Positions 10,815 through 23,828 of a stretch of 64,000 bases of DNA are shown piece by piece (the stretch's first letter is position 1; every line of letters starts with the position of its first letter). The position numbers and the translations under genes are program-made. Source of the stretch: Rhodeus uyekii (Eukaryota > Chordata > Actinopteri > Cypriniformes > Acheilognathidae); NCBI GenBank assembly GCA_037043235.1, contig JAWRVZ010000313.1, positions 1-64,000 of the forward strand. The letters are read 5' to 3'. The notes below the pieces were generated by a model. The model had not been told where the DNA came from, made no database searches, and saw only the letters and a list, made by a program, of their open reading frames with translations.

Positions 10815-13356
10815 TTAGTGGTGCTCGCCTCGAGCACTACTATTACTATCTTACCAAGCCTATAATAATGATGCTGATACCACCAAATTTTCGGCGCGCT
10901 CCTCCTCCTAGAGCGTTGGTCCCAGACCCATGAATGAGGCGTCAAAACGTGCGGCCGATTGAGGAGAGTGATGCTCTATCTTTACAAAGCGATCGGGGGT
11001 ACGATGTTCGCCCCAGGGGCGAAAAAGTACCGAAAAAAAACGCATAGACAATGATTTGAAAAATTCGTTGACTCTCAATAACTCTGAGTGAGGAATTTGT
11101 AAAAACATGAAACTCACCACATTTGAAGAGGCTGGCATGCTCTAAAAGAATATACCACACAATGGGGTAAAAGTTGCACCCCTGGGGTGCTAGAGCTGCC
11201 CAAACTTGCCCCATAGACATCAATGGTTTTTATTATTATTCTTCCTTCACTTTTTTTTCGGCGCGCTACTCCTCCTAGGTGTTTTGTCCTAGACCCATGA
11301 ATAGGGCAACAAAACGTGCGGCCTATTGAGGAGAGGTGTGCTATATCTTTTCTAAGGGATCGGGGGTACGATGTTCGCCCCAGGGGCGAAAAAGCAGCCG
11401 AAAAAACGCATTGACTTAACATTGCGACCAACTTTGACGATTAAGAACTCGGAGCGAGAAATTTGTAAAAAGATGAAACTCGCCACATTTGTAGAGGCTG
11501 GTAGGCTCTGTAAGAACATACAAAAAAATTGGGTAAAAGTTGCACCCCTGGGGTGCTAGAGCTGCCCAAACGTGCCCCCATGACGCAATGGAAACGGAAA
11601 TCCTAGAAGAGTATTTAAACGCGTTGCAAACGACTTTGACGATTAATAACTCGGAGCGAGAAATTTGTAAAAAGACGAAACTCGCCACATCTGAAGAGGG
11701 TGGATGGCTCTATGAGAACATACCACAAAATGGGGTAAAAGTTGCACCCCTGGGGTGCTAGAGCTCCCAAACTTTCCCCATTGAAATGAATGGGGAAAAC
11801 CGTCCCATGAAACGCCATCTACTATGTGCATAGGGATTTTGAATTGAACATAACTCTGCAGCACAGCGTCACAGAGACAAGGGGGAGGGCTCATTTTACT
11901 CAGGCGACCAATGAGTGTCTCAGGATCACTGGGAAGCTATTAAGCCACGCCCTAGCAACCATTTAGAGCACCTTAGCAACCCATCCCATAGACTTCTATT
12001 CAAATTGATCGACTTCTATCTCTGGATAGAACAGTCATAGAAATTTGAGGATGGGCTCGATTGACTCGGGGCTGCAAACCGCCAATCACCAACGTCTTGA
12101 ACACTTCCTAGCCACGCCCTAGCAACCATTATGGATCACCTTAGCAACCAAATACAAAGTGAGATATCTTCAGTTCTGAATGTCGTAGAGGCATTCTGGT
12201 TGGTTTATATCGTTCATACTCACAAGGAGCCTTTGGAGGGACATCACTGGCAGACGCTAAGCCACTCCTTAGCAACCGAAAATAGTATCCTAGCAACCAT
12301 TTAGGCAGTCCTATATCTCTGCATCAGAAAGTCGTAGAGACATGGGAGTTGGGTCAATTAGACAATCAGCCTTTGGAGTAACATGACTGGCAGGTACCAA
12401 GCCACTCCTTAGCAACCAAACAGAGTACCCTAGCAACCGTTTAGCCAGACCCATATCTCTGCTTCTGAGTATCATAGAGACATGGGGGTTGGCTCTATTG
12501 GCTCATGCTAGCAAACAGGACTTCCAACATGCTACATATGCTAGCAGTGAATAGCTACATGCTAATAGTGATTAACTAAGTGTTAAATTATGCTAATAAT
12601 GCCATAGAAACCCCCCATAACACCTAATAACCACCTAGAAACGGCCCAGGACACCCTAGATGAGCCATAACAACCACCTAGCATAACCCTAGTAACCAAC
12701 CAGTTAGCCTAGTGACACCTTAGCAATCGCCTAGGAACCACTCTGGTTACCCTAGCAACCACCTAGCAACACCTTAGCAACCACTCTGGTTACCCTAGCA
12801 ACCACCTAGCAACCACCCCGGTTACCCTAGCAACTGCCTAGCAACCGCCTAACAACCACTCCAGTTACCCTAGCAACCACCTAGCAACACCCTGGCAACC
12901 ACTCAGTTTACCCTAGCAACCACCTAGCAACACCATAGCAACCACTCTGATTACCCTAGCAACAGCCTAGCAACCACTCTGGTTACCCTAGCAACCGCCT
13001 AGCAACACCTTAGCAACCACTCTGGTTACCCTAGCAACCACCTAGCAACCACCCCGGTTACCCTAGCAACTGCCTAGCAACCGCCTAACAACCACTCAGT
13101 TTACCCTAGCAACCACCTAGCAACACCATAGCAACCACTCTGATTACACTAGCAACAGCCTAGCAACCACTCTGGTTACCCTAGCAACCTTAGCAACCAT
13201 CCCAGTTACCCTTGCAAACACCTAGCAACCACCCTGGTTACTCTAGCAACTGCCTAGCAACATCATGGTTACCCTAGCTACTGCCTCACCTGGCCCGGGG
13301 CGGATTTTGCCACTGCGAGCACCACTCACATTTTCTTCAGAAAATGTACATTCTAG
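10815..13356 (+). repeat. Array unit: P1, A1, A2, body, long tail (duplicate copy 1)
   Basis: Nearly identical, end to end, to the unit at 21286-23828. I spotted only about four substitutions plus one single-base indel (ATGACG at 11580 versus ATAGACG in the other copy). It carries the same CTTTACAAAGCG, TTTGCCAT-free A1 and GAGGATGGG variants. The terminus has TTCAGAAAATG instead of TTCAGGAAATG in both copies. Confidence 0.85.
12612..13286 (+). repeat. CCTAGCAACC minisatellite (long tail)
   Basis: About 675 bp. Monomer order matches 23083-23758 almost base for base, including a shortened GCAACCTTAGCAACCATCC junction near the end, so the two tails have not yet diverged. Confidence 0.9.
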
Positions 13357-15912
13357 TTAGTGGTGCTCGTTGGCGAGCACTACTATTACTATCTTACCAA
13401 GCCTATAATAATGATGCTGAAATCTTCGGCGCGCCACTGCTCCTAGAGCGTTTGTCCCAGACCCATGAATGAGGCATCAAAACGTGCGGCCGATTGAGGA
13501 GAGGGGTGCTCTATCTTCACTAAGCGATCGGGGGTACGATGTTCGCCCCAGGGGGCGGAACAAAAAACACCCCCATAGACGTCCCATTGAAACAAAATTT
13601 TGACGATTAATAACTCAGAGCGAGGAATTTTTAAAAAGATGAAACTCACCACATTTGTAGAGGCTGGCAGGCTCTGTAAGAACATACCACACAATGGGGT
13701 AAAAGTTGCACCCCTGGGGTGCTAGAGCTGCCCAAAAATTCTACCCGGTTTATTATTCTTCTTCTTCTTATTCTTCCACATTTTTTTTGGCGCGCTACTC
13801 CTCCTAGAGCGTTTGTCCTAGACTCGTGAATGAGGTGTCAAAACGTGCGGCCTATTGAGGAGAGGTGTGCTATATCTTTTCTAAGAGATCGGGGGTACGA
13901 TGTTTGCCCCAGGGGCGAAAAAGTAGCGATTTTTGGACCTATTGACTTTGCATTGAAATCAACTTTGACGATTAATAACTCGGAGCGAGAAATTTGTAAA
14001 AAGACGAAACTCGCCACATTTGAAGAGGCTGGCAGGCTCTGTGAGGACATACCAAAAAATTTGTTAAAAGTTGCACCCCTGGGGTGCTAGAGCTGCCCAA
14101 ACGCGCCCCCATAGACATCAATGTTAACGGAAATCCTAGAAGAGTATTTAAACGCGTTGCAAACGACTTTGACGATTAATAACTCGGAGCGAGAAATTTG
14201 TAAAAAGATGAAACTCGCCACATCTGAAGAGGGTGGCTGGCTCTGTGAGAACATACCACAAAATGGGGTAAAAGTTGCACCCCTGGGGTGCTAGAGCTCC
14301 CCAAATTTTTCCCCATTGAAATGAATGGGGAAGGCCGTCCCATGAAACACCATCAAATTGCATTGGGATTTTGAATTGAACATAGCTCTACAGCAGAGCG
14401 TCACAGAGACAAGGAGGAGGGCTCATTTTACTCAGGCGACCAATGAGTGTCTCAGGATCACTGGGAAGCTATTGAGCCACGCCCTAGCAACCATTTAGAG
14501 CACCTTAGCAACCCATCCCATAGACTTCCATTCAAATTGATTGACTCCTATCTCTGGATAGAAAAGTCATAGAGATTTGAGGGTGGGCTCGTTTGACTCG
14601 GGGCAGCAAACTACCAATCACCAACGTCTTGAACACTTCCTAGCCACGCCCTAGCAACCATTATGGATCACCTTAGCAACCAAATACAAAGTGAGATATC
14701 TTCAGTTCTGAATGTCGTAGAGGCATTCTGTTTGGTTTATATCGTTCATGTTCATAAGGAGACTTTGAAGTGACATCAATGGCAGCTGCACAGCCACTCC
14801 TTAGCAACCAAACAGAGTACCCTAGCAACTATTTAGCCAGTCCTATATCTCTGCATCAGAAAGTCATAGAGACATGGAAGTTTGGTCAATTAGACAATCA
14901 GCCTTTGGAGTAACATGACTGGCAGGTACCAAGCCACTCCTTAGCAACCAAACAGAGTACCCTAGCAACCGTTTAGCCAGACCCATATCTCTGCTTGTGA
15001 GTATCGTAGAGACATGGGGGTTGGCTCTTTTGGCTCATGCTAGCAAACAGGACTTCCAACATGCTACATATGCTAGCAGTGAATAGCTATATGCTAATAG
15101 TGATTAACTAAGTGTTAAATTATGTTAATAATGCCATAGAAACCCCCCATAACACCTAATAACCACCTAAAAACGGCCCAGGACACCGTAGATGAGCCAT
15201 AACAACCACCTAGCATAACCCTAGTAACCAACCAGTTAGCCTAGTCACACCTTAGCAATCGCCTAGGAACCACTCTGGTTACCCTAGCAACCGCCTAGCA
15301 ACACCATAGCAACCACTCTGATTACCCTAGCAACCACCAAGAAACCACCCCGGTTACCCTAGCAACTGCCTAGAAACCGCCTAGCAACCACTCCGGTTAC
15401 CCTAGCAACCACCTAGCAACACCCTGGCAACCACTCAGTTTACCCTAGCAACCACCTAGCAACACCATAGCAACCACTCTGATTACCCTAGCAACAGCCT
15501 AGCAACCACTCTGGTTACTCTAGCAACCACCTAGCAACCGCCTAGCGACGACTCCGGTTACCCTAGCAACCACCTAGCAACGCCATAGCAACCACTCTGA
15601 TTACCCTAGCAACAGCCTAGCAACCACTCTGGTTACGCTAGCAACCGCCTAGCAACCGCCTAGCGACGACTTCGGTTACCCTATTAACTACCTAGCAACA
15701 CCCTAGCAACCACCGTGGTTACCCTAGCAACTACTTAGCAACACCTTAGCAACCATCCCAGTTACCCTAGCAAACACCTAGCAATCACCCTGGTTACCCT
15801 AGCAACTGCCTAGCAACATCATGGTTACCCTAGCTACTGCCTCACCTGGCCCGGGGCGGATTTTGCCACTGCGAGCACCACTCACATTTTCTTCAGGAAA
15901 TGTACATTCTAG
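13357..15912 (+). repeat. Array unit: P2, A1, A2, body, long tail
   Basis: P2 head followed by a TTC/TTA tract near 13750. The A1 head is unusual: after GGGGCGAAAAAGTAGCG it has ATTTTTGGACCTATTGACTT instead of the AAAAAACGCATAGAC form. The A2 segment is followed by a variant closing stretch, CACCATCAAATTGCATTGGG. Confidence 0.8.
15146..15840 (+). repeat. CCTAGCAACC minisatellite (long tail)
   Basis: About 700 bp, with two copies of a GCGACGACTCCGG/GCGACGACTTCGG-bearing composite of the kind amplified at 28774-29363. Confidence 0.9.
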
Positions 15913-16579
15913 TGTTGTGATTACTATTCTCCTAAACCAACCTTCGGCACGCTACTCCTCAGGCACCGTTGGTCGTAGACCCACAAAAGAGATGTCAAAT
16001 CGTGCGGCATATTGAGGAGAGGTGTGCTATATCTTTTCTAAGCGATCAGGCGTACGATGTTCGTTTTGTCCCACGAAAAATCAGCCGAAAAAAGCCCCAT
16101 TGACTTAACATGGGACAAATATTTGTAAAATCATATCTTTGTTTCTGAAGGTCGTAGAGGCTCGGGACTGGGCTCGTTTGACTCGGCCTATCAAGCAGTG
16201 AATAAGTAGTGACATACCATCTTCATAGCCAATTCTTAACAACCATTTACAGCACCCTAGCAACCGTAAAACAACGCTTACAAGCCATATTTCAGTACTG
16301 GAATGTTGAAGAAGCACATAGTTTGATCTTTTAAGCTCAGACTGGTAAAGAGTCTATAGATATCATCCCATAATCTGTATGACCACACCTTAGCAACCAT
16401 ATAGAGTGCCCTTGCAACCAAACAAACACAGGAATCCGTCATACCTCAGCACTAGAACATCGTACAGACATGGCGGTTGGTTCTCTGGCAATGTTGTCCG
16501 ACACTTCCTCACCTGGCCCGGGCCGAATATTGCCACTGCGAGCACCACTCACATTTTCTTCAGGAAATGTACATTCTAG
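15913..16579 (+). repeat. B module
   Basis: 667 bp. Variant start CCTAAACCAACCTTCGGCAC and AAAGAGATG in place of AAATGAGATG. This subtype recurs at 32281, 35515 and 55740. Confidence 0.8.
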
Positions 16580-18589
16580 TTAGTGGTGCTCGTTGGCGAG
16601 CACTACTATTACTATCTTACCAAGCCTATAATAATGATGCTGAAATCTTCGGCGCGCTGCTGCTCCTAAAGCGTTTGTCCCAGACCCATGAATGAGGCAT
16701 CAAAACGTGCGGCCGATTGAGGAGAGGGGTGCTCTATCATCACTAAGCGATCGGGGGTACGATGTTCGCCCCAGGGGGCGGAACAAAAAACACCCCCATA
16801 GACGTCCCATTGAAACGAAATTTTGACGATTAATAACTCAGAGCGAGGAATTTGTAAAAAGATGAAACTCACCACATTTGTAGAGGCTGGCAGGCTCTGT
16901 AAGAACATACCAAAAAATGGGGTAAAAGTTGCACCCCTGGGGTGCTAGAGCTGCCCAAAAATTGACCCCGGTTTATTCTTCTTCTTCTTCTTCTTCTGGA
17001 CACTTTTTTGGCGCGCTACTCCTCCTAGACGTTTTTTCCTAGACCCATGAATGAGGCATCAAAACGTGCGGCCTATTGAGGACAGGTGTGCTATATCTTT
17101 TCTAAGCGATCGGGGGTACGATGTTCGCCCCAGGGGCGAAAAAGCAGTCGAAAAAACGCATTGACTTAACATTGCGACCAACTTTGACGATTAATAACTC
17201 GGAGTGAGAAATTTTTAAAAAGATGAAACTCACCACATTTGTAGAGGCTGGCAGGCTCTGTAAGGACATACAAAAAAATGGGGTAAAAGTTGCACCCCTG
17301 GGGTGCTAGAGCTGCCCAAACTTGCCCCATAGACACAATAGAAACGGAAATCCTAGAAGAGTATTTATACGCGGTGCAAACGACTTTGACGATTAATAAC
17401 TCGGAGCGAGAAATTTGTAAAAAGACGAAACTCGCCACATCTGAAGAGGGTGGATGGCTCTGTGAGAACATACCACAAAATGGGGTAAAAGTTGCACCCC
17501 TGGGGTGCTAGAGCTCCCAAACTTTCCCCATTGAAATGAATGGGGAAAACCGTCCCATGAAACACCATCTACTATGTGCATAGGGATTTTGAATTGAACA
17601 TAGCTCTGCAGCACAGCGTCACAGAGACAAGGGGGAGGGCTCATTTTACTCAGGCGACCAATGAGTGTCTCAGGATCACTGGGAACGTATCAAGCCACGC
17701 CCTAGCAACCATTTAGAGCACCTTAGCAACCCATCCCATAGACTTCCATTCAAATTGATTGACTTCTATCTCTGGATAGAAAAGACATAAAAATTTGAGG
17801 GTGGAGTCGTTTGACTCGGGGCAGCAAACTGCCAATCACCAACGTCTTCAACACTTCCTAGCCACGCCCTAGCAACCATTATGGAGCACCTTAGCAACCA
17901 AATACAAAGTGAGATATCTTCAGTTCTGAATGTCGTAGAGTCATTGTAGTTGGTTTATATCGTTCATACTCATAAGGAGACTTTGGAGTGACATCAATGG
18001 CAGCTGCAAAGCCACTCCTTAGCAACCAAACAGAGTAACTTAGCAACCATTTAGCCAGTCCTGTATCTCTGCATAAGAAAGTCGTAGATAAATGGGGGTT
18101 GGGTCAATTAGACAATCAGCCTTTGGAGTAACATCACTGGCAGCTGCAAAGCCACTCCTTAGTAACCAAACAGAGTACCCTAGCAACCATTTAGCCAGAC
18201 CTCCATCTCCGCATCAGAAAGTGGTAGAGACATGGGGGTTGGGTCAATTTGACATTCAGCCTTTGGAGTAACATCACTTGTAGCTGCAAAGCCACTCCTT
18301 AGCAACCAAATAATTTATCCTAGCAACCATTTAGCCAGACCCATATCTCTGCTTCTGAGTGTCGTAGAGACATGGGGGTTGGCTCTATTGACTCATGCTA
18401 GCAAACAAGACTTCCAACATCATACATATGCTAGCAATGAATACCTACATGCTAATAGTGACTAGCTAAGTGTGAAATTTTGCTAATAATAACATAGAAA
18501 CCACCCAGAACACGAGCCGCACCAGCCCCGGGGCGGATTTTGCCACTGCGAGCACCACTCACATTTTCTTCAGGAAATGTACATTCTAG
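16580..18589 (+). repeat. Array unit: P2, A1, A2, body, short tail
   Basis: P2 head, TTC tract, A1 and A2, then three to four 140-bp body repeats. The short tail is a variant (GTGACTAGCTAAGTGTGAAATTTTGC, then CACGAGCCGCACCAGCCCC). The terminus is complete. Confidence 0.8.
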
Positions 18590-21285
18590 TTTTTCTTCTT
18601 CTTATTATTCTTCTTCCACTTTTTTTTCGGCGCGCTACTCCTCCTAGAGCGTTTGTCCTAGAGTCATGAATGAGGCGTCAAAACGTGCGGCCTATATAGG
18701 AGAGGTGTGCTATATCTTTTCTAAGCGATCGGGGGTACGATGTTCGCCCCAGGGGTGAAAAAGGAGCGAAAAAAAACGCATAGACAACGCATTGAAATCA
18801 ACTTTGACGATTAATAACTCGGAGCGAGAAATTTGTAAAAAGACGAAACTCGCCACATTTGTAGAGACTGGCAGGCTCTGTAAGAACATACCAAAAAATG
18901 GGGCAAAAGTTACACCCCTGGGGTGCTAGAGCTGCCCAAACGTGTCCCCATAGACACAATGGAAACGGAAATCCTAGAAGAGTATTTAAGCGCGGTGCAA
19001 ACGACTTTGACGATTAATAACTCGGAGCGAGAAATTTGTAAAAAGACGAAACTCGCCACATTTGAAGAGGGTGGATGGCTCTGTGAGACCATACCACAAA
19101 ATGGGGTAAAAGTTGCACCCCTGGGGTGCTAGAGCTCCCAAACTTTCCCCATTGAAATGAATGGGGAAAACTGTCCCATGAAACACCATCTACTATGTGC
19201 ATAGGGATTTTGAATTTAACATAGCTCTGCAGCACAGCGTCATAGAGACAAAGGGGAAGGCTCATTTTACTCAGGCGACCAATGAGTGTCTCAGGATCAC
19301 TGGAGAGCTATTAAGCCACGCCCTAGCAACCATTAAGAGCACCTTAGCAACCCATCCCATAGACTTCCATTCAAATTGATTGACTCCTATCTCTGGATAG
19401 AAAAGTCGTAGAAACTTGAGGGTGGGCTCGTTTGACTCGGGGCAGCAAACTGCCAATCAGCAACGTCTTCAACATTTCCTAACCACGCCCTAGCAACCAT
19501 TATGGAGCACCTTAGCAACCAAATACAAAGTGAGATATCTTCAGTTCTGAATGTCGTAGAGGCATTCTGGTTGGTTTGTATCGTTCATACTCACAAGGAG
19601 CTTTTGGAGGAACATCACTGGCTACTGCCAAGCCACTCCTTAGCAACCAAACAGAGTACCCTAACAACCATTTAGCTAGACCTATATCTCTGCATCAGAA
19701 AGTTATAGAGACATGGGGGTTGGGTAAGATTGACAATCAGCCTTTGGAATAACATCACTGGAAGCTTGAAGCCATTCCATAGCAACCAAATAGAGTACCC
19801 TAGCAACCATTTAGCCAGACTAATATCTCTGGATCTGAGCGTCGTACAGACATGGGGTTTGGCTCTATTGACTCATGCTAGCAAACTGGACTGTCAACAT
19901 GCTACACATGCTAGCAGTGAATAGCTAAATGCTAATAATGATTAGCTAAGTGTTAAATTCTGCAAGGAATGCCATAGTAACTACCCAGAAGACCTCACAA
20001 CTACCTAGTAACATCATAGCAACCACCCCGGATACTCTGGCAACCACCCAAAGTACCCAAGCAACTGCCTAGCAACACCCTAGCAACCACCCAAAATACC
20101 CTAGCAACTGCCTAGCAACACCCTAGCAACCACCCAGGATACCCTAGCAACCGCCTATCAACCACTCTGATTACCCAAGCAACAACTCTGGTTACCCTAG
20201 CAACCACCTAGCAACACCCTAGCAACCACCCAAAATACCCTAGCAACTGCCTAGCAACGCCCTAGCAACCACCCTGATTACCCTGGCAACCGCCTAGCAA
20301 CACCCTAGCAACAACCCAAAATACCCTAGCAACTGCCTAGCAACGCCCTAGCAACCACCCTGTTTACCCTAGCAAACGCCTAGCAACACCCTAGCAACCA
20401 CCCAAAATACCCTAGCAACTGCCTAGCAACACCCTAGCAACCACCCAGGATACCCTAGCAACCGCCTATCAACCACTCTGATTACCCAAGCAACAACTCT
20501 GGTTACCCTAGCAACCACCTAGCAACACCCTAGCAACCACCCAAAATACCCTAGCAACTGCCTAGCAACGCCCTAGCAACCACCCTGATTACCCTGGCAA
20601 CCGCCTAGCAACACCCTAGCAACAACCCAAAATACCCTAGCAACTGCCTAGCAACACCCTAGCAACCACCCAGGATACCCTAGCAACTGCCTAGCAACCA
20701 CTCTGGTTACCCTAGCAACCACCTAGCAACACCCTAGCAACCACCCAAAATACCCTAGCAACCGCCTAGCAACCACTCTGATTACCCTAGCAGCACCCTA
20801 GCAACAACTCTGGTTACCCTAGCAACCACCTAGCAACACCCTAGCAACCACCCAAAATACCCTAGCAACTGCCTAGCAACGCCCTAGCAACCACCCTGTT
20901 TACCCTAGCAACCGCCTAGCAACAACCCAAAATACCCTAGCAACTGCCTAGCAACACCCTAGCAACCACCCAGGATACCCTTGCAACTGCCTAGCAACCA
21001 CTCTGGTTACCCTAGTAACCACCTAGCAACACCTTAGCAACCACTCTGGTTACCCTAGCAACCGCCTAGCGACGACTCCGGTTACCCTAGCAACCACCTA
21101 GCAGCCACTCTGGTTACCCTAGCAACCACTTAGCAACACCTTAGCAACCATCCCAGTTACCCTAGCAACCACCTAGCAACCAACCTGGTTACCCTAGCAA
21201 CTGCCTAGCAACATCATGGTTACCCTAGCTACTGCCTCACCTGGCCCGGGGCGGATTTTGCCACTGCGAGAAATGTACATTCTAG
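18590..21285 (+). repeat. Array unit: A1, A2, body, long tail
   Basis: No P head: CTAG is followed directly by TTTTTCTTCTTCTTATTATTC and the A1 head. The tail is the longest and most ordered in the array. The terminus lost about 24 bases, including the left hairpin arm: GCCACTGCGAG joins AAATGTACATT. Confidence 0.8.
19985..21238 (+). repeat. CCTAGCAACC minisatellite with a 311-bp higher-order repeat
   Basis: About 1.25 kb of a distinct subtype rich in CACCCAAAATACCC and CACCCAGGATACCC monomers. A block that includes CACCCAGGAT and CCTATCAACCACTCTG is repeated 311 bp apart (20090 and 20401 for CCCAAAATACC), with a third partial round beyond 20640. This subtype is not seen in the other tails. 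Confidence 0.9.
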
Positions 21286-23828
21286 TTAGTGGTGCTCGCC
21301 TCGAGCACTACTATTACTATCTTACCAAGCCTATAATAATGATGCTGATACCACCAAATTTTCGGCGCGCTCCTCCTCCTAGAGCGTTGGTCCCAGACCC
21401 ATGAATGAGGCGTCAAAACGTGCGGCCGATTGAGGAGAGTGATGCTCTATCTTTACAAAGCGATCGGGGGTACGATGTTCGCCCCAGGGGCGAAAAAGTA
21501 CCGAAAAAAAACGCATAGACAATGATTTGAAAAATTCGTTGACTCTCAATAACTCTGAGTGAGGAATTTGTAAAAACATGAAACTCACCACATTTGAAGA
21601 GGCTGGCATGCTCTAAAAGAATATACCACACAATGGGGTAAAAGTTGCACCCCTGGGGTGCTAGAGCTGCCCAAACTTGCCCCATAGACATCAATGGTTT
21701 TTATTATTATTCTTCCTTCACTTTTTTTTCGGCGCGCTACTCCTCCTAGGTGTTTTGTCCTAGACCCATGAATAGGGCAACAAAACGTGCGGCCTATTGA
21801 GGAGAGGTGTGCTATATCTTTTCTAAGGGATCGGGGGTACGATGTTCGCCCCAGGGGCGAAAAAGCAGCCGAAAAAACGCATTGACTTAACATTGCGACC
21901 AACTTTGACGATTAATAACTCGGAGCGAGAAATTTGTAAAAAGATGAAACTCGCCACATTTGTAGAGGCTGGTAGGCTCTGTAAGAACATACAAAAAAAT
22001 TGGGTAAAAGTTGCACCCCTGGGGTGCTAGAGCTGCCCAAACGTGCCCCCATAGACGCAATGGAAACGGAAATCCTAGAAGAGTATTTAAACGCGTTGCA
22101 AACGACTTTGACGATTAATAACTCGGAGCGAGAAATTTGTAAAAAGACGAAACTCGCCACATCTGAAGAGGGTGGATGGCTCTATGAGAACATACCACAA
22201 AATGGGGTAAAAGTTGCACCCCTGGGGTGCTAGAGCTCCCAAACTTTCCCCATTGAAATGAATGGGGAAAACCGTCCCATGAAACGCCATCTACTATGTG
22301 CATAGGGATTTTGAATTGAACATAACTCTGCAGCACAGCGTCACAGAGACAAGGGGGAGGGCTCATTTTACTCAGGCGACCAATGAGTGTCTCAGGATCA
22401 CTGGGAAGCTATTAAGCCACGCCCTAGCAACCATTTAGAGCACCTTAGCAACCCATCCCATAGACTTCTATTCAAATTGATCGACTTCTATCTCTGGATA
22501 GAACAGTCATAGAAATTTGAGGATGGGCTCGATTGACTCGGGGCTGCAAACCGCCAATCACCAACGTCTTGAACACTTCCTAGCCACGCCCTAGCAACCA
22601 TTATGGATCACCTTAGCAACCAAATACAAAGTGAGATATCTTCAGTTCTGAATGTCGAAGAGGCATTCTGGTTGGTTTATATCGTTCATACTCACAAGGA
22701 GCCTTTGGAGGGACATCACTGGCAGACGCTAAGCCACTCCTTAGCAACCGAAAATAGTATCCTAGCAACCATTTAGGCAGTCCTATATCTCTGCATCAGA
22801 AAGTCGTAGAGACATGGGAGTTGGGTCAATTAGACAATCAGCCTTTGGAGTAACATGACTGGCAGGTACCAAGCCACTCCTTAGCAACCAAACAGAGTAC
22901 CCTAGCAACCGTTTAGCCAGACCCATATCTCTGCTTCTGAGTATCATAGAGACATGGGGGTTGGCTCTATTGGCTCATGCTAGCAAACAGGACTTCCAAC
23001 ATGCTACATATGCTAGCAGTGAATAGCTACATGCTAATAGTGATTAACTAAGTGTTAAATTATGCTAATAATGCCATAGAAACCCCCCATAACACCTAAT
23101 AACCACCTAGAAACGGCCCAGGACACCCTAGATGAGCCATAACAACCACCTAGCATAACCCTAGTAACCAACCAGTTAGCCTAGTGACACCTTAGCAATC
23201 GCCTAGGAACCACTCTGGTTACCCTAGCAACCACCTAGCAACACCTTAGCAACCACTCTGGTTACCCTAGCCACCACCTAGCAACCACCCCGGTTACCCT
23301 AGCAACTGCCTAGCAACCGCCTAACAACCACTCCAGTTACCCTAGCAACCACCTAGCAACACCCTGGCAACCACTCAGTTTACCCTAGCAACCACCTAGC
23401 AACACCATAGCAACCACTCTGATTACCCTAGCAACAGCCTAGCAACCACTCTGGTTACCCTAGCAACCGCCTAGCAACACCTTAGCAACCACTCTGGTTA
23501 CCCTAGCAACCACCTAGCAACCACCCCGGTTACCCTAGCAACTGCCTAGCAACCGCCTAACAACCACTCAGTTTACCCTAGCAACCACCTAGCAACACCA
23601 TAGCAACCACTCTGATTACACTAGCAACAGCCTAGCAACCACTCTGGTTACCCTAGCAACCTTAGCAACCATCCCAGTTACCCTTGCAAACACCTAGCAA
23701 CCACCCTGGTTACTCTAGCAACTGCCTAGCAACATCATGGTTACCCTAGCTACTGCCTCACCTGGCCCGGGGCGGATTTTGCCACTGCGAGCACCACTCA
23801 CATTTTCTTCAGAAAATGTACATTCTAG
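21286..23828 (+). repeat. Array unit: P1, A1, A2, body, long tail (duplicate copy 2)
   Basis: Second copy of the 10815 unit, displaced by 10471 bp. The match starts exactly at the CTAG|T boundary, since the sequences upstream differ. It runs through the terminus into the following P2 head and fades near 23900. The differences visible by eye are single bases (for example GTCGAAGAGG here, GTCGTAGAGG in copy 1). Confidence 0.85.
23083..23758 (+). repeat. CCTAGCAACC minisatellite (long tail)
   Basis: About 675 bp, the twin of 12612-13286. One visible change is AGCCACCACC for AGCAACCACC near 23270. Confidence 0.9.

Noticed and set aside
11643..11894. Repeated 83-codon minus-strand frame (begins MSPPPC)
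   Set aside because: Open in many copies but overlaps another conserved 67-codon frame on the same strand; no signal of coding selection visible by eye.
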